A program made the position numbers and the translations under genes. A DNA stretch of 64,000 bases from NCBI GenBank assembly GCA_964414815.1, contig CAYPXY010000024.1, forward strand, positions 1-64,000. Direction: 5' to 3'. Source of the stretch: Mariniblastus sp964414815. Lineage in GTDB: Bacteria; Planctomycetota; Planctomycetia; Pirellulales; Pirellulaceae. The notes beneath the pieces were generated by a model. The model saw only the letters and a program-made list of their open reading frames with translations. It searched no databases and was not told where the DNA came from. Shown here one piece after another: positions 42,960 to 53,312 of this stretch. Numbering within the stretch: position 1 is the first letter of the stretch; each line of letters starts with the position of its first letter.

Positions 42960-43919
42960 CTACCCACTGGGCCCACTGGGCAGGGGTGGATTTTTCGCAG
43001 AAATTTCGTCTGGTCGATCCGCCGAGTAGTTCCTGAAAAACCAATAGGGAATCAAACCAATCAAAACGGCTGCGATGGTGATCAGGCCACCGATGCGCAT
43101 CAGCGCCATGGCCTGAAAGCCGTATTTACCCATTGCCGAATCGAACGAATAGCAACCGAGACTGTACATGGCCCAATCCACCGGCGAACCAATCTTGCCG
43201 TCGGCCGTTTCAATCAGCGCCAAACGGATCGTTGCAGGTTCATAATTCAATCCTGCAATGTAACGGACGATTTCACCTTCGGGTGAGATCAAAATCAGTG
43301 CCGGAACGTGGGAGTATTCATTCTGCTCAGGAATATACTTATACAAAAAACCGCATTCTTCTGCCAGTTTTTCAATGTTCTGTCTCTTGCCTACCAAAAA
43401 ATGCCAACCTGCATTGCTTTGGGGGCGATTGTAATAGCTGGTGTATAATTCCTTGGTTTTCTTTGCGATTTCCGAGGTTTCCTTGGGGTCGATACTGACC
43501 GAGATGTAATCGAAATCCTTGCCGACTTCCAGGTCGATTTCACGCATCGCGAACGTAATGTTTTCCAACTGAACCTCGCACAGCTTGGGGCACCGCGAGT
43601 AGTTGAACGATAACATCACCGGCCTCTTTTTGTCTTTGAAGAAGTCGCCGAATCGAACGAGTCGGTTTTCAGAATCGTAGAACGTGATGTCGCCATCAAT
43701 AAACGTTCCCTCGCGAGAGTTGACGCCAATGCCTTCGGCCTGCGGAGGTACGGATCGAAGTCCCAGAGGATCGGTATCCGATGTGGTCACCGGCGTTTTG
43801 ATTTCCTGCTGAACTGCGGTGAGCGGCGCGGTCAAAAAACACAACATCACCAGCACACCCGCCGCGACAACACCGCGCGAGAAAGCTGGAGGACACCGGT
43901 TTTCTGATTTTACGTTCAT
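42960..43919 (-). CDS. SCO1/SenC copper chaperone
   Basis: A 319-residue protein with an N-terminal signal anchor (about 15-35) and a C-terminal membrane helix (about 270-292, IGGLITIAAVLIGLIPYWFF). The thioredoxin-like SCO domain has SFNYSRCPKLCEVQLENI (copper-binding CxxxC) and a later His in YSHVPALILISPEGE. SCO proteins deliver copper to the CuA site of subunit II, which is encoded next in the operon. A C-terminal helix in addition to the N-terminal one is less usual. Confidence 0.9.
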   Translation of the reverse strand: MNVKSENRCPPAFSRGVVAAGVLVMLCFLTAPLTAVQQEIKTPVTTSDTDPLGLRSVPPQAEGIGVNSREGTFIDGDITFYDSENRLVRFGDFFKDKKRPVMLSFNYSRCPKLCEVQLENITFAMREIDLEVGKDFDYISVSIDPKETSEIAKKTKELYTSYYNRPQSNAGWHFLVGKRQNIEKLAEECGFLYKYIPEQNEYSHVPALILISPEGEIVRYIAGLNYEPATIRLALIETADGKIGSPVDWAMYSLGCYSFDSAMGKYGFQAMALMRIGGLITIAAVLIGLIPYWFFRNYSADRPDEISAKNPPLPSGPSG

Positions 43920-43942
43920 CGATTTATGCTCGTTGCAGTCTG

Positions 43943-44254
43943 CTATTTTCCGTACTTGCTGATCACGTCTTTCATGGATTCTTCGATCGACTTGATCCCG
44001 TCGCCGCCTTTCAAAATCTCTTTGCGAGCCTCGGTTGGGTCGGTTTGAACCTTGACGACACCGGATTGACGTCCGAATTTTTCATCCCAGTGGTAATACA
44101 ACCCCTGAAAAAACATCATCGACAGCAACGTCAGAATGGCACTGATCACGCCGACCATCACCACTACCGGGGTGTTGATGTCATCGTAACTCGGGCGATC
44201 GTCATGGGGATCAGTGTGGGTATCGTGCGAGGTATGTGAAGCGTGGGAAGCCAT
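43943..44254 (-). CDS. Small His-rich membrane protein of ACIII operon
   Basis: A 103-residue protein. The N-terminus is His/Asp-rich (SHASHTSHDTHTDPHDD), followed by one membrane helix (about 30-52, VVVMVGVISAILTLLSMMFF) and a charged C-terminus. No named family is recognised. It is 23 bp upstream of the SCO gene, inside the respiratory operon. It may be a small structural subunit of ACIII or a copper-handling accessory. This is inferred from location only. Confidence 0.65.
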   Translation of the reverse strand: MASHASHTSHDTHTDPHDDRPSYDDINTPVVVMVGVISAILTLLSMMFFQGLYYHWDEKFGRQSGVVKVQTDPTEARKEILKGGDGIKSIEESMKDVISKYGK

Positions 44255-44404
44255 GGGGTTCTATCAATTATATTTTTTTGTTATTTGAAAATGGCGGTTT
44301 ACCGGTTTAATTATTTCTCAATGTCTTTCAAATTCAATTTCGTTTAAACCCGTCTTTTTGCCGCATGGATTACGTCAAGTATTCTACAGGGATTCGGTGG
44401 CCCA

Positions 44405-45709
44405 TTAGTGAACCACATGGTTCAGTGCTTCACCCAATCGTGGGTCTCCTTGTGGCACCAAGGATCGATCCCGTGCGATCAAGCAGAAAAATGCAATGAA
44501 AACCGCGATCAGTCCGACCATCAACGGGATATCGATCAACGCGCTGAATGCAAATTTTCCACCCGTAATGTGGGCGACCGGATTGTCTGCATCAAACAGC
44601 GGCATGATCAACCAATAATGATCGGCCCAGTGGAAGAACAATACCACCAGTGCCGTAAAGGCCATGAATTTCTTGTTTCGCCGAGCCGTACGCCCCATGA
44701 TCATGAAGAACGGGATGAACAATCGTCCGCACAACAAGATCGAGAACCACATCCAGCTCGAATCCTTGTTCATTCGGATGTCATACCAGAACGTTTCCTC
44801 GGGAATGTTCGCGTACCAGATCAACAGGAACTGACTGAACGCGATATAACCCCAGAACACGGTGAAGCCGAACATCAGTTTCCCCAGATCGTGATAATGC
44901 TCGGTGGTGATTTCGTCGGTGACCCGGCCCGTGGTTTGCAGCCAAAATGCGGTCAGTGTAATGGTTGCCAGTGCTGCTCCGACGCCGCCCGCAAAAATGT
45001 AGACAGGAAACATCGTGCTGAACCACAATGGCGAGCGGGACATTGAGAAATCAAACGAGGCGAACACCAGGGTGGCTGCAAAAATAATCGTGAAGATCGG
45101 CGCGAAATACTGCATCCGCAGCGTCAGATCCTTCGATCGAGTTTCATCCTGCTTGAGTGAGTTTTTTAGAAAGAACCAGGCCATGATCGTCCAGATCGAG
45201 AAGTACGCGATCACGCGAATGGTGAACCACTTGGGGCTTAGCCAATAACCTTTCAGCACTTCCAGGGGGGGGCGATCTTCCAGATTGGTTTTGGCGATTT
45301 GGGCTGCTTCGGAAACATCATGCACCGAATACCCTCCCTTAACCCAGGGATAGACCGTGTCGCTACCGGAAATAACGGTCAACAGAATGGGCAGGAACAA
45401 CAAGAACAGAGGCGTCAAACAGGCGGCATAATATTCCGCCAACCTTCGAACCGTCACGATCCATCCCGCGCGCACCAAGTGAGCAATGGTCACAAAAAAC
45501 AGACAGCCAACGGAGATCGAAAACAGGAAACAAAAACCCGCCAGATAGGAGTTGTAGAACCGTCCCAAGCCGCCTTGGGGGAGCGAAAGAGCAACGGCCA
45601 AGCCGATCCCGATCGCGGCAACGATCAACGCAATCGGAACGGTTCGCACATATCCGTCTTTGAGCGAATAGACCGGCGAGGTGACTTTGGCTTCTCTTCT
45701 TGGATGCAT
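44405..45709 (-). CDS. actF: Alternative complex III subunit ActF
   Basis: A 434-residue integral membrane protein with about ten helices, of the ActF type (distantly NrfD-like). Landmarks are RTVPIALIVAAIGIGLAVAL, HLVRAGWIVTVRRLAEY, DSSWMWFSILLCGRLFIPFF and FFHWADHYWLIMP. It follows the ActDE fusion gene by 88 bp. In ACIII it pairs with ActC in the membrane, possibly forming a proton path. The call depends on both sequence and operon position. Confidence 0.88.
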   Translation of the reverse strand: MHPRREAKVTSPVYSLKDGYVRTVPIALIVAAIGIGLAVALSLPQGGLGRFYNSYLAGFCFLFSISVGCLFFVTIAHLVRAGWIVTVRRLAEYYAACLTPLFLLFLPILLTVISGSDTVYPWVKGGYSVHDVSEAAQIAKTNLEDRPPLEVLKGYWLSPKWFTIRVIAYFSIWTIMAWFFLKNSLKQDETRSKDLTLRMQYFAPIFTIIFAATLVFASFDFSMSRSPLWFSTMFPVYIFAGGVGAALATITLTAFWLQTTGRVTDEITTEHYHDLGKLMFGFTVFWGYIAFSQFLLIWYANIPEETFWYDIRMNKDSSWMWFSILLCGRLFIPFFMIMGRTARRNKKFMAFTALVVLFFHWADHYWLIMPLFDADNPVAHITGGKFAFSALIDIPLMVGLIAVFIAFFCLIARDRSLVPQGDPRLGEALNHVVH

Positions 45710-45797
45710 GGTTTAGTAATAGTTGATAGTGAATCTTCGATGGGAGAGAGCGACTGGATGACGATCATCCATCAGCCACTTCTCCCCTGCTCTCTCG

Positions 45798-47156
45798 TTA
45801 TTGTTCCGCCGTCGCTTCATTGGCTGCGGCGGGCCCGTCGGTTGATCCTCCCGCAGTCGCCGCAACGGGCGACTCGATTCCCATCGACTGCAATGCCTTG
45901 ACATAGGCGACAATCGCCCAGCGATCCTTGACCGGAATTTGAGCCGCGTAAGGCCCCATTGTGTTTCGGCCTTGAGTAATCGTTTCAAAAATCCGTCCGG
46001 TAGGATTCTTTCCAGGATTTTTGACATCGGGTTCATGCAGCGACTTGGCGGCCGTCCAGGCAGCCTTTCCCTCCAGGTTGAGCGCGATGGCTCGCGCGTT
46101 GATCCGGCCGTCTCCCTCACCCGCATATCCATGGCACGCGGAGCAATAAATATCAAACCGCTGACGCCCGCGCTCAAGCAGCGCTTGGTTCACTTCGATA
46201 TCTTCAGGGAACCCGGTAATGTACTGGGCCAAATCGTCGTCGCCTCCCGGACCGTCATAATCGAGTTTGATACCTCGATGAAGTTCGGAATTATCATCCA
46301 GTTGTCCCCAGGCAACCGATCCAGCAACCGGACGGCGAGCGGCCAGTTTATCGCCGAACAAATAGTCAGGATGTTTGCCGGTGGGCAAGTTATTGAGGTT
46401 GGGCGAGAGCGTTTGTGGACCGTACTTGGCTTGGTAGTCCATATCGAGATTGAAATGCAATCGCGGAACACGGCTCTTCAAACCGGACGCTCTGAAAATC
46501 GCAATCGGCGGTATCAACAGCAAAAGGGCCAGCAACACCGCCGCCATCGACACCCAGGATGGCAAGGTTCCATCGGTCAAATCCTGTCGGACTTCGTCAA
46601 CCGCCACGGCACCCCAACCTTTCAGTTGGGATTCCGTATGTGCGTGATTGAACTTCGGGTCTCTCGATTCTATGGCCAGGAAAAACTTGTCATTGGTGGC
46701 CCGTTTGAAACGTTCCACTCGGTGTAGCGGGTTGGACAGACGGGGCAGCGAATTGAGAATCCACATTCCGAAAAAGGTCGCCAGGCAGCTGCCGAGAACG
46801 ATGATCTCATAGGTGACCGGAATATTGGCCGGGAGACTGAACAGAGGTTTGCCGCTGATCTGAAAGGCATAACCGGGGAACAGCGGTGAGTCATCACGTT
46901 TGTTGGTGTAGTACTGCATTCCCAAACCAACCACGCAAGCAATGATTGCAACCGTCAGCACGAAAAATGGCAATCGCGTCCGCCGGATACCGAGTGCCGG
47001 ATCAATCCCGTGTACCGGAAACGGAGAGTAAGCATCGATGGCGGTGTAACCATCTAATCGGGCTTTTTCGGCCGCGTGAACCAAGGCATCGGACTCATCG
47101 AATTGAGCGACCAATCCGATCAGCTTCGTCGTCTGAGCTGGAGTATGTTCAGTCAT
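45798..47156 (-). CDS. Fused alternative complex III subunits ActD-ActE
   Basis: A 452-residue protein. Residues about 1-175 match ActD (DUF3341): LIGLVAQFDESDALVHAAEKARLDGY, PFPVHGIDPALGI, two membrane helices and FFLAIESRDPKF. A further helix (about 203-225) leads into a C-terminal monoheme cytochrome c domain, the ActE equivalent, with YCSACHGYAGEGDG and TMGPYAAQIPVKDRWAIVAYV (likely Met ligand). In ACIII from Rhodothermus, ActD and ActE are separate proteins. The last about 30 residues are Ala/Thr/Glu-rich. It starts 12 bp after the actC stop. Confidence 0.88.
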   Translation of the reverse strand: MTEHTPAQTTKLIGLVAQFDESDALVHAAEKARLDGYTAIDAYSPFPVHGIDPALGIRRTRLPFFVLTVAIIACVVGLGMQYYTNKRDDSPLFPGYAFQISGKPLFSLPANIPVTYEIIVLGSCLATFFGMWILNSLPRLSNPLHRVERFKRATNDKFFLAIESRDPKFNHAHTESQLKGWGAVAVDEVRQDLTDGTLPSWVSMAAVLLALLLLIPPIAIFRASGLKSRVPRLHFNLDMDYQAKYGPQTLSPNLNNLPTGKHPDYLFGDKLAARRPVAGSVAWGQLDDNSELHRGIKLDYDGPGGDDDLAQYITGFPEDIEVNQALLERGRQRFDIYCSACHGYAGEGDGRINARAIALNLEGKAAWTAAKSLHEPDVKNPGKNPTGRIFETITQGRNTMGPYAAQIPVKDRWAIVAYVKALQSMGIESPVAATAGGSTDGPAAANEATAEQ

Positions 47157-47168
47157 AAATATCTCTCA

Positions 47169-48590
<1,422 letters not shown>

Positions 48591-48593
48591 ATC

Positions 48594-51500
48594 TTAAGCC
48601 TTCTTTCCATTGCTTTTCCACACCGAGTCACGATCATCGCGATCCAGCAACACCGGATGTACATTCCGGACACGAGCCAGATACTTTGTGCGTGGATAAA
48701 TGTTCAAATCCTCCAGCATCACATAGGCGCGAGGATTCACCTTTTTCTTCGCGACGCGGCTGGCCTTGTTGTTCAAGTCGCCGAACTCGATCGCGCCCGT
48801 CGGGCAGGCATCCTGACAGGCCACCGTGATTTCGTTCGGACCGATGGGGCGTCGTTCGTTCTTTGCCTGAATCTTTGTGTTCTGAATCCGCTGCACGCAG
48901 TAGGTACATTTCTCCATCACCCCTCGGCTGCGGACCGTGACTTCGGGATTCATCATCAAACCCTGAAACGCTAGATCGCCCGGCGGCAGTTTGTCGGCAT
49001 TGGGATATTTGATGAACGTCTTCGCATCGGAGTAGTTCAGGTAATTGAACCGCCGAACTTTGAACGGACAGTTGTTACCGCAGTATCGAGTTCCGATGCA
49101 GCGGTTATAAATCATGTCGTTGAGGCCTTCTGCACTGTGAGTGGTCGCTGCGACCGGACAAACCGTTTCGCAGGGAGCGTTCTCGCAGTGGTGGCACGCA
49201 ATCGGTTGATGCACCAGAATTTCGTCATCATCTTCTGCGTCATCGGTGTACAGATTGTCGCCGTAGTAGCGGTCGATCCGAATCCAGTGCAACTCGCGGC
49301 CGCGCCATGCTTCGTCCTTACCGACCACCGGAATATTGTTTTCCGACTGACAGGCAATCACACAGGCATTGCAGCCCAAGCACTTATTCAGGTCAATCGT
49401 CTTGCCCCAAACGTTCGTGTGTGCCGGATTGCTTTCTTTGTACGTTTCGCGAACCCCCTTGGTGATGTCGAACGGCTCGTGGTGCGAGTGGAAGGCTTCA
49501 GGCCAGTGATGGTGATGGCCGTGATCATGATCGTGATCGTGATCATCGTCATGCGTGTAAGCCACTGGATTGATGACCGGCAGTTGACCGGGTGTCAGGT
49601 CCGCGTGACGGATGTGACTGGAGTGCGAATGGTCGTGATCGTCGTGGTGATGATGGTGATCATCGATCGGATGTCGTTCCAGAAATTCCAGATAACTGGC
49701 GAGCGAGCCTTCTCGCAGCAGGCTACTTCGATCGCCCGACTTTTTGTTTTTGTCGCGGAACATCCGGGCCTGGATTTCGTCTTTGCCCGTTTTGTCAATC
49801 GTCCACGGTTCCTGCACGATGGCCAGTTTGTACTTGGTGCTGGTTCCGACGACATCGGATTTCGAAACGGTTTTGAAATGCCAGTCTGAAATCTTTCGCA
49901 GCGGATTCACATCGACACCGACGGATGAGATTCGGGCTGCCTTGTCGCCGCCGACCCGGCCCGCTGCGGTACGGCCCCAGCCGATATCCAGACCGATGGT
50001 ACCGTCGGCTTGACCGGGCTGAACGTTGACCGGAATCTTGAGTTCGTTGCCATCGACCTTGAGTGTCACCAGCACGCCTTGCCACAGTCCGAGCTTCTCA
50101 GCGGTTCGCGGGCTGACGTTGGCCACGTTATCCCAGCAGACCTTGGTGAAGAAGTTGGGCAGTTCCAGCAGCCAGCTGTTGTTTGCAAACTGGCCGTCAT
50201 AAACCGAAGGACTTGGATTGAAAACCAGTTCGAGCGAATCGCCGTCCCACTTTTGCTGCCACGAATCACTGGCGGCAAGCTCCGGTGCGGCGGCTGCGGC
50301 CACGGCGACGGGCTGCAATGCCGAGCCTTCAACAAAGCCGTTGTGAACCGTTTTTCGCCATTGTTTGTCGTCGGTGATCTTCAGCCCGTTGCGAACGAGT
50401 TGCTGACCTTCGGTTTCTTGTTCACCGAGTAGTGTTGCCAACGTTTCGATTTCTGACTTGCCACCAAAGAGGGGTTCCATCAATGGTTGGCCAACCAACA
50501 CGGAGCCATCGAATGCAACGCCGTCTTTCCATGTCTCGAGCGGATGGGCGACGTGGCTGATCCAGTTGACGTTCAAGCTGGTTTCATTCTTGTACAGCGT
50601 CAAATGCAGACTGTTGGTGACACCGCGAATTAACTCGTCGATCTTCAATTCGCGAGGTGCGTCGTAAACGGGATTGCCTCCGACAATGATGAGCGTATCG
50701 AATGCCTTCGAACCGAGTTGAGATGCAAGCTGCTCAATGCCCTCGAGATGCGAGAGGCCTGAATCGGATTGATCCATAAACTCAATCGTTGATCCGTGGT
50801 TGCCCAGTTTTTCATTGAGTGCGTGGACGAAGGCGTGGACTTCAGGGGGCTGCTTTTCACCGGCAATGATGATTCCCTTGCCTTTGTTTTTTGCCAAATC
50901 ATCGGCGATGGCAGCCATCAGTCGTTGGCGATAGGGCAGACTTTTATCTACGTCGCCACTACTTGCATCCACCGCCGCAGCCAAGGCCGCCACGAAGCCG
51001 CCTATTTTGGAGCTGGGCACGGACAGACGATGATCGGCGGCAGCACCAGTCACGGAAAACTGGCTTTCGATCGAGTAGAGTCGGCTCATTGTGCCGTTGG
51101 CTTCCGCGTCGCGACCCCGCGCGAATGAAGCACTATTGGGCGTTGCGCCGGCGTCCCATTTGAACGGGTCGGCGTCGAGCGTCACGATCACCGCCGCTTT
51201 GTCGAAATGGTAGCGGGCTCTGAGCGGTTTGGAGAACGCCTGTTTGATCCCTGCGCGAGTATTGTCGTCTGAAACGGAACTGTAGGTAATCCACGTTCCG
51301 CCCTTGGCGCGAAAATCTTCCTGAATGCGTTCGAGCGTGGGCGATGAATGGGGGGCGGCAAGAACGGCGACCTTGCTGAGATCGCTGGCCGAAAGCAGTG
51401 GCTGGAACTGTTTGACGATTTCGTCGAACTGAGTATCGACAAACAGGTTTTTGTTTGCGGCATCCCGCTTGAGCGATCCTCGCAATCGATCGGGGTCATA

Positions 51501-51971
51501 GAACTCCAGAATACGGGCTTGGGTGAACGCACTGGCGGCACCGAATTTTGCGTTCTCCGTATCGTGCGACGAACAGGGGTGGGTCGGGTTTCCGTCCAGC
51601 TTCGTCGGGCGACCATCGTAGCAAGTGGCCAGCAGCGGCTCAGCCGTTCCGGCAAAATCCAGCATCGTCGCAAAATACTCCGGCAAACCCGGAACGCGAC
51701 CTTGCGGACGAAACGCAAACTCGACGACATTTTCCTGCTGGTAGCGGCAGCCGGCGGCACTTCCGAGCGCCAACGATGCGCCCATGATTTGCAACCATCG
51801 GCGACGGGAGACGCCATCGGTGTGTCCTTCGACTGCCGTGCCGAAGTCCCGATCAATGGCCGCTTCAAATTCGGGGTTGCCCATCTGGGACGAATCCGCC
51901 ATTTGGGACTGATTTGTAATCAGCGACCGAAACTCGGCGATTTCCATTTTGTCAGTTCTGGGTTTATTCAT
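48594..51971 (-). CDS. actB: Alternative complex III subunit ActB (fused)
   Basis: 1125 residues from Met at 51971 (a frame from 52013 would overlap actA). The N-terminus has a twin-arginine signal SRRRWLQIMGASLALG with a Cys after GSAAG. A large molybdopterin-oxidoreductase-like region follows without a recognisable cofactor motif, as usual for ActB. The C-terminal part is a four-cluster ferredoxin domain: CLGCNACVIACQ, CHHCENAPCETVCP, CIGTRYCGNNCPF and CTYCVQRI with CQDACP. Between them lie two His/Asp runs (about 755-845). Both parts are fused in one protein, as in other ActB proteins. Confidence 0.93.
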   Translation of the reverse strand: MNKPRTDKMEIAEFRSLITNQSQMADSSQMGNPEFEAAIDRDFGTAVEGHTDGVSRRRWLQIMGASLALGSAAGCRYQQENVVEFAFRPQGRVPGLPEYFATMLDFAGTAEPLLATCYDGRPTKLDGNPTHPCSSHDTENAKFGAASAFTQARILEFYDPDRLRGSLKRDAANKNLFVDTQFDEIVKQFQPLLSASDLSKVAVLAAPHSSPTLERIQEDFRAKGGTWITYSSVSDDNTRAGIKQAFSKPLRARYHFDKAAVIVTLDADPFKWDAGATPNSASFARGRDAEANGTMSRLYSIESQFSVTGAAADHRLSVPSSKIGGFVAALAAAVDASSGDVDKSLPYRQRLMAAIADDLAKNKGKGIIIAGEKQPPEVHAFVHALNEKLGNHGSTIEFMDQSDSGLSHLEGIEQLASQLGSKAFDTLIIVGGNPVYDAPRELKIDELIRGVTNSLHLTLYKNETSLNVNWISHVAHPLETWKDGVAFDGSVLVGQPLMEPLFGGKSEIETLATLLGEQETEGQQLVRNGLKITDDKQWRKTVHNGFVEGSALQPVAVAAAAAPELAASDSWQQKWDGDSLELVFNPSPSVYDGQFANNSWLLELPNFFTKVCWDNVANVSPRTAEKLGLWQGVLVTLKVDGNELKIPVNVQPGQADGTIGLDIGWGRTAAGRVGGDKAARISSVGVDVNPLRKISDWHFKTVSKSDVVGTSTKYKLAIVQEPWTIDKTGKDEIQARMFRDKNKKSGDRSSLLREGSLASYLEFLERHPIDDHHHHHDDHDHSHSSHIRHADLTPGQLPVINPVAYTHDDDHDHDHDHGHHHHWPEAFHSHHEPFDITKGVRETYKESNPAHTNVWGKTIDLNKCLGCNACVIACQSENNIPVVGKDEAWRGRELHWIRIDRYYGDNLYTDDAEDDDEILVHQPIACHHCENAPCETVCPVAATTHSAEGLNDMIYNRCIGTRYCGNNCPFKVRRFNYLNYSDAKTFIKYPNADKLPPGDLAFQGLMMNPEVTVRSRGVMEKCTYCVQRIQNTKIQAKNERRPIGPNEITVACQDACPTGAIEFGDLNNKASRVAKKKVNPRAYVMLEDLNIYPRTKYLARVRNVHPVLLDRDDRDSVWKSNGKKA

Positions 51972-52000
51972 GGGTTCGTTAATCTGCGTTGACAGTGGGC

Positions 52001-52693
52001 TTACCGATGGCATACCGAACAGCTCGTGTCCGGTTTGATTTTCAGTTCGTTCATCCAGTATTGGTTGTGTGCTTCATCTGGAACGAACGCCAGGTTGGTC
52101 ACCAGTTGTGGGTCGCGAATATGCGGTTCGGGATTGCGATGGCAGTCGAGACACCATTTCATCGACAGCGTTTCTCGTTGTTCGACGACTTCCATCTGGT
52201 CGACACGACCGTGGCAGGAAACACAACTGACGCCTTTGTTGATATGCACGCTGTGGTTGAAGTAAACAAAGTCAGGCAAGTCATGCACGCGTACCCACAT
52301 CACGGGATCCCAGGTTTCCAGTGCATCGCGAACTGGCTGAAGCGATGAACTGGTTGGATGCACGACTCCGAGATCGCGACCGGGCTTGCCGGGTTCGAGG
52401 GCCGTGGTCATGTTGCCACCGTGGCAGTTCCCGCAGGTTGCGGTGGCCGGGATCGCGGCGTGGCCAGCGAGTTCGACGGTGTTGTGGCAGTAGCGACAGT
52501 CCAGGCCAAGCTGGCCGGCGTGAAGTTTGTGACTGAACGGAACGGGCTGCTTTGGCTGATGGCCCACATTGATGATGGTCGGATGGATAGCGGCAAACAG
52601 GCAGGTCGCCAGATAGCCGCCAACGGTCACGGCGGTAAGGATCACCAATACCGTGAACTTGTTGACCCAGGTTGGAAAATGAAACTCTTGCAT
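52001..52693 (-). CDS. actA: Pentaheme cytochrome c subunit ActA
   Basis: 230 residues from Met at 52693 (MQEFHFPTWVNKF). A longer frame from 52753 lacks family match in its first 20 residues. One membrane helix (about 12-35) anchors it. Five CxxCH heme sites are visible: CRYCH, CGNCH, CVSCH, CLDCH and CSVCH, matching the pentaheme ActA of alternative complex III. It is the first gene of the operon and would carry electrons from ActB toward ActE and the oxidase. Confidence 0.94.
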   Translation of the reverse strand: MQEFHFPTWVNKFTVLVILTAVTVGGYLATCLFAAIHPTIINVGHQPKQPVPFSHKLHAGQLGLDCRYCHNTVELAGHAAIPATATCGNCHGGNMTTALEPGKPGRDLGVVHPTSSSLQPVRDALETWDPVMWVRVHDLPDFVYFNHSVHINKGVSCVSCHGRVDQMEVVEQRETLSMKWCLDCHRNPEPHIRDPQLVTNLAFVPDEAHNQYWMNELKIKPDTSCSVCHR

Positions 52694-53312
52694 GCCTAAC
52701 CCTTTGACAGTGATCGAGCGAGACGGATTCAGGCGCACGCACGGCGCTCCCATGACTGGGCCGACGAAGATACGAAGACAACTACATCACACTCCGTTTG
52801 CTGGCAGACAAATGCCAGCAGAACGGGGTCTTCATCGGTCCATTGGAAAGAAAACGTTACTCGCAGCTTCAAACAGATTATCAAATAAAGGGGCTTTTTG
52901 GAACGGACGTTCCCATCTGCGCCCAAAAGTCACATCGTTGAGTGCCTGAATAACCCTTACGGTTCTCGTAAATGGCCAGTCTGTTTTGGAGGGTGCGGAG
53001 GCGGGGGTGTCGGGAGGGGGCCGGTTCAAACTGCCTGAATCGTAGAACGGAAGCGATTCCTGATCCCGTTACCGACGCTACATTTAATTAGCCTGACTTC
53101 AAGTGTAATATATTTCACACATCTGGTGGCCTGTATTTGGGTTCTTTCATTCAATTAGTGGGAAGTCGTTTTTGGGGGCGCGCTTCGTGGATTTCGGGCA
53201 CTCCTTGGACTCTGGATTGCTCTTCTATCATTCAGTTGCTAGCAACCCGTTGAATTCGCTGCACCGCCTGATAGGGTGATTTCATCAACACAACATCAGA
53301 GTGGAGTTAGCC
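52694..53312. promoter_or_regulatory. Gene-free region upstream of act operon and rpn
   Basis: A 619-bp divergent gap that must hold the act-operon promoter. TGCTGGCA-GACAAA-TGCCAGCA (52799-52820) is a perfect 8-bp inverted repeat 106 bp upstream of actA. GTGTAATATATTTCAC (53103-53118) is a near-perfect palindrome in an AT-rich patch, resembling a CRP/FNR-family half-site pair. From about 53230, the sequence matches the leader of the second rpn gene (GCTAGCAACCC-TTGAAT). No gene is seen. Confidence 0.4.

Noticed and set aside
52832..53029. 65-codon minus-strand frame upstream of actA
   Set aside because: Pro-rich start, no motif, within the probable promoter region.
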